64,000 nucleotides of DNA from Zobellella endophytica (GCF_003012775.1 NZ_PXYG01000004.1:1-64000); one strand, 5' to 3'. Positions 43,490 to 52,514 are shown, counted from the first letter of the stretch. Made by a program: numbers and translations. The notes: generated by a model not told the origin, from the letters alone.

Positions 43490-45316
43490 ATGACTGCCTC
43501 GCCCGAACCGACCGATGCCATCGCCATTCCCGACAGCCCGCTGGCGGTATTGCAGCAGGTATTCGGCTACCAGTCCTTCCGCGACGGCCAGCAGGAAATC
43601 ATCGAGGAGGTGGTAGCCGGGCGCGACGCCCTGGTGATCAAGCCCACCGGCGGCGGCAAGTCGATCTGCTATCAGATCCCCGCCCTGTTGCGCCCGGGCC
43701 TGACGGTGGTGGTGTCGCCGCTGATCTCGCTGATGAAGGATCAGGTGGACACCCTGGTCGCCAACGGGGTCGCCGCGGTCTATATCAACAGCGCGCTCAG
43801 CCGGGAAGAGATGCTGCGCCACTTCGCCGGCCTGCGCCGGGGCGAGATCAAGCTGGTCTATGTGTCGCCGGAACGGTTGCTGCAGCACGAATTCATGGAG
43901 CGGCTGGGGGAGCTGGAGCTGGGGCTGTTCGCCATCGACGAGGCCCACTGCATCTCCCAGTGGGGCCACGATTTCCGGCCCGAGTACGCGGCGCTGGGCC
44001 GGCTCAAGCAGTGGTTCCCCCGGATCCCGGTGATGGCGCTCACCGCCACCGCCGATGAGGCCACCCGCCAGGACATGCTGAGCCGGCTGAGCCTGACCGA
44101 TCCGCTGATCCATATCGCCAGCTTCGACCGGCCCAATATCCGCTACACCCTGGTGGAGAAGTTCAAGGGCATCGACCAGCTGTTGCGCTACGTGGCCGAG
44201 CAGCCGGGGCAGTGCGGCATCGTCTACTGCTCCAGCCGCAAGCGGGTGGAGGAAGTGGCCGAGCGGCTGCTGTCCCGCGGCCACAGGGCCGCCAGCTACC
44301 ACGCCGGACTGCCGCTGGAGCTGCGCCAGTCGGTGCAGGAGCGGTTTATCCGCGACGATCTGGACATAGTGGTGGCCACCGTTGCCTTCGGCATGGGCAT
44401 CGACAAGCCCAACGTGCGCTACGTGGTGCACTACGACATTCCCAAGAACATCGAGTCCTACTATCAGGAAACCGGCCGGGGCGGGCGCGATGGCCTGCCG
44501 GCGGAGGCGCTGCTGCTGTACGATCCGGGTGATGTGGGCCGGGTGCGGCGGCTGCTGGAGAACAGCGACAACGAACAGCAGCTGCAGGTGGAGCTGTACA
44601 AGCTCAACGTCATGGCCGCCTTCGCCGAGTCGCTCACCTGCCGGCGCCAGGTGCTGCTCAACTACTTCGGCGAGTACCAGCGCGAGCCCTGCGGCAACTG
44701 CGACATCTGCCTGGATCCGCCCAAGCGCTACGACGGTACCGAGGATGCCCAGAAGGCGCTGTCCTGCGTCTACCGGGTGGGCCAGCATTTCGGGGTCATG
44801 TACGTGGTGGAGGTGCTACGCGGCGCCGCCACCCAGCGCATCCGCGAGCACGGCCACGACAAGCTGTCCACTTACGGCATCGGCAAGGACAAGAGCCAGG
44901 AGCACTGGGTCAGCGTGATCCGCCAGTTGATCCACTCCGGCCTGCTCACCCAGAACATCACCCGCAACATGGTGCTGCAGCTGACCGAGGCGGCCCGGCC
45001 GGTGCTGCGTGGCGAGGTGCGGCTGGAGCTGGCGGAGCCCCGGCTGGTACGGGTGAAGCAGAAGGACAAGGGCGAGGCGGTCTTGAGCCGGGCCGAGGAC
45101 AGGGCGCTGTTCAAGGAGCTGAGGCAGTTGCGCAAGCAGCTGGCGGAGGAGGCGGACGTGCCGCCCTACGTGGTGTTCAGCGACGCCACCCTCACCGAGC
45201 TGGCCCGCTACCGGCCGAAAACCGAGTCGGAGCTGCTGGGCATCAACGGGGTGGGCATGCGCAAGCTGGAGCGGTTCGGCGCGGCCTTCCTGGCGCTGCT
45301 GCGCCGGCAGGAGTAG
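43490..45316 (+). CDS. recQ: ATP-dependent DNA helicase RecQ
   Basis: A 608-residue SF2 3'-5' helicase (E. coli 609). Motif 0 is FGYQSFRDGQQEII, Walker A PTGGGKSICYQ, the DEAH box with its aromatic loop is AIDEAHCISQWGHDFRPEY, motif IV is GIVYCSSRKRVEEVA, and motif VI is QETGRGGRDGLP. The zinc-binding cysteines are in CRRQVLLNYFGE and CGNCDICLDPP. A winged helix and a C-terminal HRDC domain (VPPYVVFSDATLTELARYRP) complete it. It is divergent from rarD. Confidence 0.96.
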   Translation: MTASPEPTDAIAIPDSPLAVLQQVFGYQSFRDGQQEIIEEVVAGRDALVIKPTGGGKSICYQIPALLRPGLTVVVSPLISLMKDQVDTLVANGVAAVYINSALSREEMLRHFAGLRRGEIKLVYVSPERLLQHEFMERLGELELGLFAIDEAHCISQWGHDFRPEYAALGRLKQWFPRIPVMALTATADEATRQDMLSRLSLTDPLIHIASFDRPNIRYTLVEKFKGIDQLLRYVAEQPGQCGIVYCSSRKRVEEVAERLLSRGHRAASYHAGLPLELRQSVQERFIRDDLDIVVATVAFGMGIDKPNVRYVVHYDIPKNIESYYQETGRGGRDGLPAEALLLYDPGDVGRVRRLLENSDNEQQLQVELYKLNVMAAFAESLTCRRQVLLNYFGEYQREPCGNCDICLDPPKRYDGTEDAQKALSCVYRVGQHFGVMYVVEVLRGAATQRIREHGHDKLSTYGIGKDKSQEHWVSVIRQLIHSGLLTQNITRNMVLQLTEAARPVLRGEVRLELAEPRLVRVKQKDKGEAVLSRAEDRALFKELRQLRKQLAEEADVPPYVVFSDATLTELARYRPKTESELLGINGVGMRKLERFGAAFLALLRRQE

Positions 45317-45346
45317 GGCCCACCATCAGCGGACCCTGTGCGGGCA

Positions 45347-45646
45347 TTACAGGCTGGCGAAGTAGGCGGCCAGATCCTCGATGTCCTGGTCGGACAGCGG
45401 CTTGGCCATGGGGGCCATGATGGGATCATTACGCTCGCCGTCGCGGAAGGCTTTCAGCTGCTTGGCGGTGTAGGCGGCTTTCTGGCCGGCCAGGTTGGGG
45501 TAGATATCCATGGCGGAAATCCCTTCGGCGCCGTGACAGGCGGCACAAACGGCGGATTTCGCCTTGCCCGCTTCCGCATCGCCGGCGGCAAAGGCGGGAG
45601 CACTGATCAACGCCATCAGGGCGGCGGCTGTCATCAATTTTTTCAT
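45347..45646 (-). CDS. Small periplasmic class I cytochrome c
   Basis: A 99-residue precursor with a signal peptide (residues 1-20, ending APAFA), one heme site CAACH at about residues 34-38, and an axial Met in [21 protein letters not shown]. It resembles the c5/c553 type and one half of the cytochrome c4 encoded at 62481. It is a likely electron carrier to a terminal oxidase. GGAG precedes the ATG. It is convergent with recQ. Confidence 0.92.
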   Translation of the reverse strand: MKKLMTAAALMALISAPAFAAGDAEAGKAKSAVCAACHGAEGISAMDIYPNLAGQKAAYTAKQLKAFRDGERNDPIMAPMAKPLSDQDIEDLAAYFASL

Positions 45647-45898
45647 CGTTGAACTCCGTTATTATATATAGACAAGTTGCTTCCGAGCTTCCTTAAACGA
45701 CTGTTTCCGCAGGCAGACCCCGCCGGCCTCTCGGCGCGGGCTCGACACGGCATCTCCGGCGTGTCATGGTCTGCTTATCGGCACTTGGCCACCGCGCCCG
45801 AAGGTACGGCGTCGGGATCAGCCATTTACTGAGCCGAGGCAGTATAAAGTAAGCCATGGTGAAAAAGAAAACACGGTCGACGGCAACAGGATGAAAAT

Positions 45899-47332
45899 GT
45901 GATATTAAACAATCTATATGCAACTTTTGATTGGGCCGGCACTCGGGTCGAGCCGACGCCGCTGCAGTCGCCCCGGCTGTTGTTGCTGAATCGCACCCTG
46001 GCCGAGGAGCTGGGCATGCCATTGAGTGAGCGGCAGTGGCTGGACATCACCGCCGGCACCCGGCTGTTGCCGGAGATGGAGCCCTTCGCCCAGGTTTACG
46101 CCGGCCATCAGTTCGGCGGTTTCAGTCCACGGCTGGGCGACGGCCGCGCCCTGCTGCTGGGCGAGGTGGTGGCCCCCGACGGGCAGCGCTGGGATCTGCA
46201 TCTCAAGGGTGCCGGCAAGACCCCCTATTCCCGCTTCGGCGACGGCCGGGCGGTGTTGCGTTCCTCCCTGCGCGAATACCTGGCGTCCGAGGCCATGCAC
46301 CACCTGGGCATCCCCACTACCCGGGTGCTGTGCCTGGTGGGCAGTGAGGAGCCGGTGTTCCGGGAGCAGGTGGAGCCGGGCGCCTCCGTGCTGCGCGCCG
46401 CCCAGAGCCACCTGCGCTTCGGCCATTTCGAATATTTCTACTACAGCGGCGAGCCGCAGCGCATCCCCGCCCTGCTCGACTACCTGATCGAGACCCAGTG
46501 GCCGGAGCTCGGCAAGGACCAGGCCGGCTATGCCGCCCTGTTCGAGCGGGTGGTGGAAGCCACCGCCATCCTGATCGCCGAATGGCAGACGGTGGGTTTC
46601 TGTCACGGAGTGATGAACACCGACAACATGTCGATGCTGGGCCTGACCCTGGACTATGGCCCCTACGGCTTTCTCGATGCCTACGATCCGGGCCATATCT
46701 GCAACCATTCGGATCACGGCGGCCGCTATGCCTACGATCAGCAGCCGGCGGTAGGCATGTGGAACCTGCAGCGGCTGGCCCAGGCGTTGTCCGGGGTGAT
46801 CGAGCTGGAGTCATTGCAGCAGGCCCTGGGCAAGTACGAACACCGGCTGATGTCGACCTATTCCGAACTGATGCGACAGAAACTGGGGCTGGATGCCTGG
46901 GAGGACGAGGATCCGGCGCTGTTCCGCGACATGTTCAACCTGATGGCGGCACAGCGGGTCGATTACAGCTGCTGGTTCCGCCGGCTGGCGCAGCTGGCGC
47001 CCGACGGGACAGTGCCCGAATCGCTGCTCGCCCTGCTGAGCGACGCCGGCGCCTGGGACGACTGGTTCGCCCGCTACCAGGCCCGGCTGGCGCGGGACGG
47101 TAAGTGCCAGCCGGATCGGGCGGCGCAGATGAACGCGGTCAACCCCAAGTACGTGCTGCGCAACCACCTGGCCCAGCAGGCCATAGAGCGGGCCGAGCAG
47201 GGCGACATGAGCGAGGCGGACCGGCTGCTGATGGTGCTGGCGCGGCCCTTCGACGAACAGCCCGAATTCGATGATTACGCCGCCCCGGCCCCCGAATGGG
47301 CCGGACAACTCTGTATTTCCTGCAGTTCCTGA
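45899..47332 (+). CDS. selO: SelO/YdiU protein AMPylase
   Basis: A pseudokinase-fold enzyme that transfers AMP to Ser, Thr or Tyr of redox proteins. It has 477 residues (E. coli 478). Diagnostic blocks are YAGHQFGGFSPRLGDGRALLLGE, HLKGAGKTPYSRFGDGRAVLRSSLREYL, GVMNTDNMSMLGLTLDYGP (metal-binding Asn and Asp) and NHSDHGGRYAYDQQP. The C-terminus ends LCISCSS, which keeps the conserved redox cysteines, one at the position of selenocysteine in animal SelO. The start is GTG with AGGA about 8 nt upstream. The next gene follows after 2 nt. Confidence 0.95.
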   Translation: MILNNLYATFDWAGTRVEPTPLQSPRLLLLNRTLAEELGMPLSERQWLDITAGTRLLPEMEPFAQVYAGHQFGGFSPRLGDGRALLLGEVVAPDGQRWDLHLKGAGKTPYSRFGDGRAVLRSSLREYLASEAMHHLGIPTTRVLCLVGSEEPVFREQVEPGASVLRAAQSHLRFGHFEYFYYSGEPQRIPALLDYLIETQWPELGKDQAGYAALFERVVEATAILIAEWQTVGFCHGVMNTDNMSMLGLTLDYGPYGFLDAYDPGHICNHSDHGGRYAYDQQPAVGMWNLQRLAQALSGVIELESLQQALGKYEHRLMSTYSELMRQKLGLDAWEDEDPALFRDMFNLMAAQRVDYSCWFRRLAQLAPDGTVPESLLALLSDAGAWDDWFARYQARLARDGKCQPDRAAQMNAVNPKYVLRNHLAQQAIERAEQGDMSEADRLLMVLARPFDEQPEFDDYAAPAPEWAGQLCISCSS

Positions 47333-47334
47333 CG

Positions 47335-47601
47335 ATGAAGACACTGACTACCGACATTATCCTGACCATGGAAAACTTTCCCGCCTGGGCCGAGGCCCTG
47401 GTGCGGGAGCTGGAGCTCGAGCTTGTCGAGCGGGAGGAGGGCGCCGACTACCACCAGTGGCTGGTGGCCTTCGAGGGCAGTCGGCTGCTGCTGTGCTTCC
47501 AGCACTATGCGGACGCCGCCTGGCTGCAGCCGCTGGGCGAGCAGGATCGGGACGCATCCGACTGGCTGACGGCACAGTGGAACCGGGGCCTTTCCCGTTA
47601 G
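47335..47601 (+). CDS. Small DUF3630-like protein
   Basis: An 88-residue acidic soluble protein beginning MKTLTTDIILTMENFPAWAEAL and containing DYHQWLVAFEGSRLLLCFQHYADAAWLQPL. I associate it tentatively with DUF3630; the function is unknown. It begins 2 nt after selO and is probably translationally coupled. An upstream in-frame start inside selO (47296) is less likely. Confidence 0.75.
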   Translation: MKTLTTDIILTMENFPAWAEALVRELELELVEREEGADYHQWLVAFEGSRLLLCFQHYADAAWLQPLGEQDRDASDWLTAQWNRGLSR

Positions 47602-47689
47602 GGCTGCTTTTATCTTTAAGTGAAGACAAATTCCCGAAGAACGGCTAAAATGGTGCCGCTTCGCATTCCGGTGCTCAAAAACAAGGCGG

Positions 47690-47717
47690 TTGTCAATTGA
47701 CGGCGCGGCCTTATACT
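47690..47717 (+). promoter_or_regulatory. Promoter upstream of the preQ1 riboswitch
   Basis: TTGTCA (47690-47695) and TATACT (47712-47717) are separated by 16 bp and would start transcription about 20 nt before the riboswitch aptamer. Both hexamers are good, so this is a likely promoter of yhhQ. Confidence 0.65.
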
Positions 47718-47741
47718 GCGGCCTGTCCAGACCGCACCGGG

Positions 47742-47774
47742 ATGGGTTCCCTTACCCCATTGAACAAAAAGGTG
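47742..47774 (+). ncRNA. preQ1-I riboswitch overlapping the yhhQ ribosome binding site
   Basis: P1 is ATGGG (47742-47746) with CCCAT (47756-47760). The loop begins TT and ends with C47755, at the place of the ligand-reading cytosine. An A-rich tail, TGAACAAAA, follows. AAGG (47769-47772) can pair with CCTT (47750-47753) to close the H-type pseudoknot. The layout closely parallels the Thermoanaerobacter tengcongensis preQ1-I aptamer. AAGGTG is also the Shine-Dalgarno of the GTG start at 47783, so ligand binding should block translation. Confidence 0.85.
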
Positions 47775-47782
47775 AAAACATC

Positions 47783-48442
47783 GTGATTTCTCCCGCTCAA
47801 TACCGCACGGCGCTGATCCGGCTGTCGCTGTTTCATGTCGCCATCATCGCCGCCAGCAACTACCTGGTGCAGTTGCCCTTCACCCTGTTCGGCTTCCACA
47901 CCACCTGGGGGGCGCTCAGCTTTCCCTTTATCTACCTGGCCACCGATCTGACGGTGCGTATCTTCGGTGCCGGCATGGCCCGGCGTATCATTTTCTACGT
48001 GATGTTGCCGGCGCTGGCCACTTCCTACGTGCTGTCGGTGCTGTTCTTCGAAGCCCGTTACCAGGGGCTGGCGGCCCTGTCCGAGTTCAACCTGTTCGTG
48101 GCCCGCATCGCCCTGGCCAGCTTTATGGCCTATGTGCTGGGCCAGATCATGGATGTGTCGGTGTTCAACCGGCTGCGCCAGATCAAGGCATGGTGGGTGG
48201 CGCCGACCTGTTCCACCATCTTCGGCAACCTGGTGGATACCCTGGCGTTCTTCAGCCTGGCCTTCTACCGCTCGCCGGATCCCTTCATGGCGGAACACTG
48301 GGTGGAAATCGCCTGGGTGGATTACACCTTCAAGCTGGTGTTCAGCCTGGCGCTGTTCGTGCCCGCCTACGGCCTGCTGCTCAAATACCTGAGCCGCAAG
48401 TTTGTGGGCGAGCCCGCACCACGGGTACAGACCGGCTACTGA
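47783..48442 (+). CDS. yhhQ: Queuosine precursor transporter YhhQ
   Basis: A 219-residue inner-membrane protein of the vitamin-precursor (QPTR/YhhQ) family, which imports preQ0/preQ1 for queuosine tRNA modification. About six hydrophobic segments are visible. The sequence tracks E. coli YhhQ through ASNYLVQLPFTLFGFHTTWGA, SFPFIYLATDLTVRIFGA, LFVARIALASFMAYVLGQI and DTLAFFSLAFYRSPDPFMAEHW. The GTG start is set by AAGGTG 8 nt upstream, inside a preQ1-I riboswitch. The open frame extends upstream to 47690 but covers the promoter and riboswitch. Confidence 0.95.
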   Translation: MISPAQYRTALIRLSLFHVAIIAASNYLVQLPFTLFGFHTTWGALSFPFIYLATDLTVRIFGAGMARRIIFYVMLPALATSYVLSVLFFEARYQGLAALSEFNLFVARIALASFMAYVLGQIMDVSVFNRLRQIKAWWVAPTCSTIFGNLVDTLAFFSLAFYRSPDPFMAEHWVEIAWVDYTFKLVFSLALFVPAYGLLLKYLSRKFVGEPAPRVQTGY

Positions 48443-48458
48443 TGGCGGCGCGGCGAGG

Positions 48459-48494
48459 ACGGGTTCCGGTGGTGGCCACCGGAGCCCGTTTTTT
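48459..48494 (+). terminator. Terminator of yhhQ
   Basis: GGGTTCCGGTGG (48461-48472) pairs with CCACCGGAGCCC (48476-48487), with one G-U pair, around a TGG loop. Six T follow. It is an intrinsic terminator. Confidence 0.9.
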
Positions 48495-48529
48495 ATTGGA
48501 GAAAAGCGAGAAATTTGTTTGCAATTATA

Positions 48530-48549
48530 AATGATAACGATTATCGTTA
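48530..48549 (+). promoter_or_regulatory. Fur box over the ryhB promoter
   Basis: ATGATAACGATTATCGTTA (48531-48549) contains GATAA/TTATC and the perfect 7-1-7 palindrome TAACGAT-T-ATCGTTA (48535-48549), a Fur-type operator. It overlaps a candidate promoter, TTGCAA (48519-48524), 17 bp, TATCGT (48542-48547), just upstream of the RyhB-like RNA. Iron-loaded Fur should therefore silence it. Confidence 0.8.
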
Positions 48550-48553
48550 ACTT

Positions 48554-48672
48554 GCTTTCCGGGAATGACTTCCACTTCTTCTAGGTGTAGGTGAAGACAA
48601 CTTGCGAAGGCACGACATTGCTCACATTGCTTCCAGAGTTTTCAGGCCGGCTTTTATGCCGGCCCTTTTTTT
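48554..48672 (+). ncRNA. ryhB: RyhB-type small regulatory RNA
   Basis: The segment GCACGACATTGCTCACATTG (48610-48629), followed by CTTCCAG, is the conserved target-pairing core of E. coli RyhB. It is followed by a terminator: GGCCGGC (48645-48651) pairs with GCCGGCC (48658-48664) and seven T follow. A Fur box lies immediately upstream. RyhB represses iron-using proteins when iron is scarce, with Hfq. The predicted length, about 119 nt, is longer than E. coli RyhB (90); the 5' part (48554-48608) is not conserved with it. The transcription start is estimated from the promoter hexamers. Confidence 0.9.
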
Positions 48673-48813
48673 AGCACCAGTTTACGAGCTGCTGTGCTCG
48701 GCCATACGTCGTTGAAAAACGGCTCAAAATGCTCATGTACTACTTGTACACTCCGCTTTCTCGCCGATTTTCGCCTAGCCTGGCCATCGCTCGCGACGCT
48801 CGTACACAGGTTC
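48673..48813. other. Structured spacer between ryhB and elbB, possible dispersed repeat
   Basis: The stretch contains the dyad TGTAC/GTACA (about 48735-48749) and TCGCTCGCGACGCTCG (48788-48803). It lacks coding signs. Its character, with short dyads and a position just after a 3' end, resembles dispersed chromosomal repeats. Only one copy occurs in this window, so this cannot be confirmed. Confidence 0.35.
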
Positions 48814-49461
48814 TTACATTTCCAGCAGCCGCTTCACCAGCTTGCCGATACCGGTATCCGCCTCGGCGATGTTCTCGGCCAGCATGTAGGCGGGGGTGGA
48901 GATCACCTTGTAGTGGCTGTCTTCCACCACGTCGGTCACGGCGCAACCGATATGCTCGCCGCCCATGGCGGTGAAGGCGTCGGCCACACCCGCATCCGTG
49001 CCGATGGTGCCCTTGACCCCGGCCGGATAGGCGTGGGGGATCAGCACCGGGGCGATGCAGCAGTAACCGGCGGGCTTGCGGGCAGCGGCGAAGGCCTTGC
49101 AGGCGGCCAGCACTTGCGGATCCACCCTGGTGTCGGCCCCCTTGGAGGCGAAGTCGCACAGGTTCTTGGCGGCGCCGAAGCCGCCGGGCAGCAGCAGGGC
49201 GTCGAAGTCGGCGGCATTCAGCTCATGAAGTGGCCTGATCTGGCCCCGGGCGATGCGGGCGGCTTCCTCCAGCACGTTGCGGCCGCCGGCCTGCTCTTCG
49301 CCGGTGAGGTGGTTCACCACATGATGCTGGAGCTTGTCGGGAGCGAAGCACTGGTAGCCGGCGCCGTGGCGGGACAGGTGCAGCAGGCACAGCACGGCTT
49401 CGTGGATTTCCGCGCCGTCATAGACGCCGCAGCCGCTCAAGATAACGGCAACTTTTTTCAT
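48814..49461 (-). CDS. elbB: ElbB, DJ-1/PfpI-family glyoxalase
   Basis: A 215-residue class I glutamine amidotransferase-like protein, linked in E. coli to isoprenoid synthesis, with weak glyoxalase activity. MKKVAVILSGCGVYDGAEIHEAV is the signature start. LLLPGGFGAAKNLCDFA follows, and the nucleophile-elbow cysteine region is PAGYCCIAPVLIP. The ATG at 49461 has AAGGAG upstream; the longer open frame upstream is not supported. It is divergent from polA across a 311-bp region. Confidence 0.94.
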   Translation of the reverse strand: MKKVAVILSGCGVYDGAEIHEAVLCLLHLSRHGAGYQCFAPDKLQHHVVNHLTGEEQAGGRNVLEEAARIARGQIRPLHELNAADFDALLLPGGFGAAKNLCDFASKGADTRVDPQVLAACKAFAAARKPAGYCCIAPVLIPHAYPAGVKGTIGTDAGVADAFTAMGGEHIGCAVTDVVEDSHYKVISTPAYMLAENIAEADTGIGKLVKRLLEM

Positions 49462-49772
49462 ATGGCTCTCCTTTTGTCGGCTTTCAAAATTGTGATCCAG
49501 CCCCGGGTGCTCCCCCGGAACTGTGCTAGCATTAATTCCGGTCAACAATTGCGCAGATCTTCTTTGCTGCCGACTTTCCACATCCCAAGATCAGTTATCA
49601 AGATCCTTATGTAAATTATAAGTCACTGATAAATATATTTTATTTTATTTCATCAAGATCCGGTCACGATCCCCTTTTCACAGAGTTATCCACAGCTCCG
49701 CCGGGCTCCGCCGTGGTGTCCCTGGCCCTGCTGTGGCATTCTAGCGGCCAACGTACCAACGAGAAAGACACC
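49462..49772. other. elbB-polA intergenic region with DnaA box and GATC cluster
   Basis: It contains a perfect DnaA box, TTATCCACA (49686-49694), six GATC sites within 179 bp (49494, 49556, 49589, 49602, 49657, 49669), two copies of ATCAAGATCC (49597 and 49652), and an AT-rich block between them (49611-49650). There is no gene. It presumably also holds the elbB and polA promoters. Confidence 0.6.
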
Positions 49773-52514
49773 ATGGTTGCCATTCCTGCCAAACCCCTGA
49801 TCCTGGTCGATGGATCCTCCTATCTGTACCGTGCCTATTTCGCCTCCCAGCAGGCCGATCTGCGCACCAGCGACGGTCGTCCCACCGGCGCCATCCGGGT
49901 GGTGACCAATATGTTGCGCAGCCTGCACAAGCAGTTTCCCGAGTCCCGGGTGGCGGTGGTGTTCGACGCCAAGGGCAAGACCTTCCGTAACGACATGTAC
50001 GCCGACTACAAGGCGAACCGGCCGCCCATGCCCGACGATCTGCGCAGCCAGGTGGAGCCCATCCATGCCATCATCCGCGCCATGGGCCTGCCGCTGCTGA
50101 TCGAGGACGGGGTGGAGGCGGACGACGTCATCGGCACCCTGGCGCGCCAGGCTACCGAGCAGCGGCTGGACGTGGTGATCAGCACCGGCGACAAGGACAT
50201 GGCCCAACTGGTGTCGGATCATGTGCTGCTGATGGATACCATGAAGAACAGCTTCATGGATCGGGAAGGGGTGATCGAGAAGTTCGGGGTGCCGCCGGAA
50301 CGGATCGTGGATCTGCTGGCCCTGGTGGGCGACAAGGTGGACAACATTCCCGGCATGCCGGGGGTGGGAGAGAAGACGGCCCTGGCGCTGCTGCAGGGGC
50401 TGGGCTCCATCAAGGATGTCGCTGCCGATCCGGAGCGGATCGCCGGGTTGGGCTTCCGCGGCGCCAAGACCTTCGCCGCCAAGTTTCTCGAGCACCGGGA
50501 GATGGTGCAGTTGTCCCGGGAGCTGGCCACCATCAAGACCGACGTGGCGCTGGAGTTCGGTCCCGCCGAGCTGCAACCGGGCGAGCCGGACCGGGACGCC
50601 CTGGCGACCCTCTACCGGGAATACGAGTTCAGGAGCCTGCTGGAAGAACTGGAGCGGGGCGAGGGGAAGGCGGCCGCCGCCGAACCGGCCACGCCGGCCC
50701 CGGAGACCGACTACCAGCTGGTGCTGGAGCAGGAGCAACTGGAAGCCTGGATCGAACGGCTGCAGGGGGCGCCCTATTTCGCCTTCGATACCGAGACCAC
50801 CAGCCTCAACTACCGGGATGCCCGGGTGGTAGGGGTGTCCTTCGCGGTGGAGCCGGGACGGGCCGCCTATGTGCCCTTCGGCCACGACTACCTGGACGCG
50901 CCGGCGCAATTGAGCGAGGAGGCGGTGCTGGGGGCGCTCAAGCCGCTGCTGGAGGACGAGCAAAAGGTCAAGCTGGGCCAGAACCTCAAGTATGACGCCA
51001 ATGTGCTGAAAAACCACGGCATCCAGATGAAGGGCGCCCTGCTCGACACCATGCTCGAATCCTATGTGCTCAACTCGGTGCAGACCCGGCACGACATGGA
51101 CAGCATGGCGGCCTTTTTCCTCAATCAGGACACCATTTCCTTCGAATCCATCGCCGGCAAGGGCGCCAGGCAGCTCACCTTCAACCAGATCCCGCTGGAG
51201 CAGGCGGGGCCCTACGCGGCGGAAGACGCCGACATCACCCTGCGGCTGCACCACCATCTGGCGCCGAAACTGGCGGCCGAGCCGGAGCTGCAGCGGGTGT
51301 TCGAGACCATCGAGATGCCGCTGGTGCCGATACTGGCGCGCATGGAATACACCGGGGTGCGCATCGACAGCCAGCTGCTGGCCATCCAGAGCGACGAGAT
51401 CGCCAAGCGGCTCAAGGAGCTGGAGCAGGAGGCCCATACGCTTGCCGGCGAGCCCTTCAACCTGAGCTCCACCAAGCAGCTGGGCGAGATCCTGTTCAAC
51501 AAGCTCGAGCTGCCGGTACTGAAGAAGACCCCCAAGGGGGCGCCGTCCACCGCCGAGGAGGTGCTGCAGGAGCTGGCGCTGGACTACCCGCTGCCCAAAC
51601 TGCTGATGGAGCACCGGGTCCTGAGCAAGCTCAAGTCCACCTATACCGACAAGCTGCCGCTGATGGTCAACGAGCACAGCGGCCGCATCCATACTTCCTA
51701 CCACCAGGCCAACGCCGCCACCGGCCGGCTGTCGTCCTCCGATCCCAACCTGCAGAACATCCCCATCCGCACCCCGGAAGGGCGGCGCATCCGCCAGGCC
51801 TTCGTGGCCGAGCCCGGCTACCGGCTGGTGGCGGCGGACTATTCCCAGATCGAGCTGCGCATCATGGCGCACCTGTCCCGGGACCAGGGCCTGCTCGACG
51901 CCTTCGCCAGGGGGCTGGATATCCACAAGGCCACCGCCGCCGAGGTGTTCGGGGTGGCGGTGGAGCAGGTGACCGGCGAGCAGCGACGCCGGGCCAAGGC
52001 CATCAACTTCGGCCTGATCTACGGCATGAGCGCCTTCGGACTGTCGCGCCAGCTGGGCATTCCCCGGGCCGAGTCCCAGGCCTATATGGACATCTACTTC
52101 GAGCGCTACCCGGGGGTGCTGCGCTATATGGAGGAGACCCGTACCCAGGCCGCCGAGCGGGGCTATGTGTCCACCCTGTTCGGTCGCCGGCTGTACCTGC
52201 CCGAGATCAACGCCAAGAACGGTGCCCGGCGCAAGGGCGCCGAGCGTGCCGCCATCAACGCTCCCATGCAGGGCACCGCCGCCGACATCATCAAGCAGGC
52301 GATGATCCGGGTGGACGCCTGGCTGGCCGGGCTGCCGGAAGGCGAGGTGCGCATGCTGATGCAGGTGCACGATGAACTGGTGTTCGAGATCCGCGAGGAC
52401 AAGGTGGACGCCTACAAGGAGCAGATCCGGACCCTGATGGAGCAGGCGGCGACCCTGGACGTGCCGCTGCTGGTGGAGGCCGGGGTGGGGGACAACTGGG
52501 ATCAGGCTCACTAA
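49773..52514 (+). CDS. polA: DNA polymerase I
   Basis: A 913-residue polymerase (E. coli 928) for Okazaki-fragment maturation and repair. The 5' nuclease domain covers residues 1 to about 290 ([37 protein letters not shown]). The 3'-5' exonuclease is intact, with [12 protein letters not shown]. The polymerase has motif [17 protein letters not shown], the O-helix [16 protein letters not shown] and motif [11 protein letters not shown]. The ATG at 49773 is chosen as the normal family start ([14 protein letters not shown]); the frame is open 60 nt upstream. Spot 42 RNA follows, as in E. coli. Confidence 0.96.
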   Translation: MVAIPAKPLILVDGSSYLYRAYFASQQADLRTSDGRPTGAIRVVTNMLRSLHKQFPESRVAVVFDAKGKTFRNDMYADYKANRPPMPDDLRSQVEPIHAIIRAMGLPLLIEDGVEADDVIGTLARQATEQRLDVVISTGDKDMAQLVSDHVLLMDTMKNSFMDREGVIEKFGVPPERIVDLLALVGDKVDNIPGMPGVGEKTALALLQGLGSIKDVAADPERIAGLGFRGAKTFAAKFLEHREMVQLSRELATIKTDVALEFGPAELQPGEPDRDALATLYREYEFRSLLEELERGEGKAAAAEPATPAPETDYQLVLEQEQLEAWIERLQGAPYFAFDTETTSLNYRDARVVGVSFAVEPGRAAYVPFGHDYLDAPAQLSEEAVLGALKPLLEDEQKVKLGQNLKYDANVLKNHGIQMKGALLDTMLESYVLNSVQTRHDMDSMAAFFLNQDTISFESIAGKGARQLTFNQIPLEQAGPYAAEDADITLRLHHHLAPKLAAEPELQRVFETIEMPLVPILARMEYTGVRIDSQLLAIQSDEIAKRLKELEQEAHTLAGEPFNLSSTKQLGEILFNKLELPVLKKTPKGAPSTAEEVLQELALDYPLPKLLMEHRVLSKLKSTYTDKLPLMVNEHSGRIHTSYHQANAATGRLSSSDPNLQNIPIRTPEGRRIRQAFVAEPGYRLVAADYSQIELRIMAHLSRDQGLLDAFARGLDIHKATAAEVFGVAVEQVTGEQRRRAKAINFGLIYGMSAFGLSRQLGIPRAESQAYMDIYFERYPGVLRYMEETRTQAAERGYVSTLFGRRLYLPEINAKNGARRKGAERAAINAPMQGTAADIIKQAMIRVDAWLAGLPEGEVRMLMQVHDELVFEIREDKVDAYKEQIRTLMEQAATLDVPLLVEAGVGDNWDQAH

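Noticed and set aside
49686-52511. A 941-codon open frame antisense to polA
   Set aside because: It mirrors polA in a GC-rich genome, where stop codons are rare in the complementary frame. It has low-complexity His/Gly/Gln/Leu-rich content and no recognisable domain, while the plus strand has all DNA polymerase I motifs.
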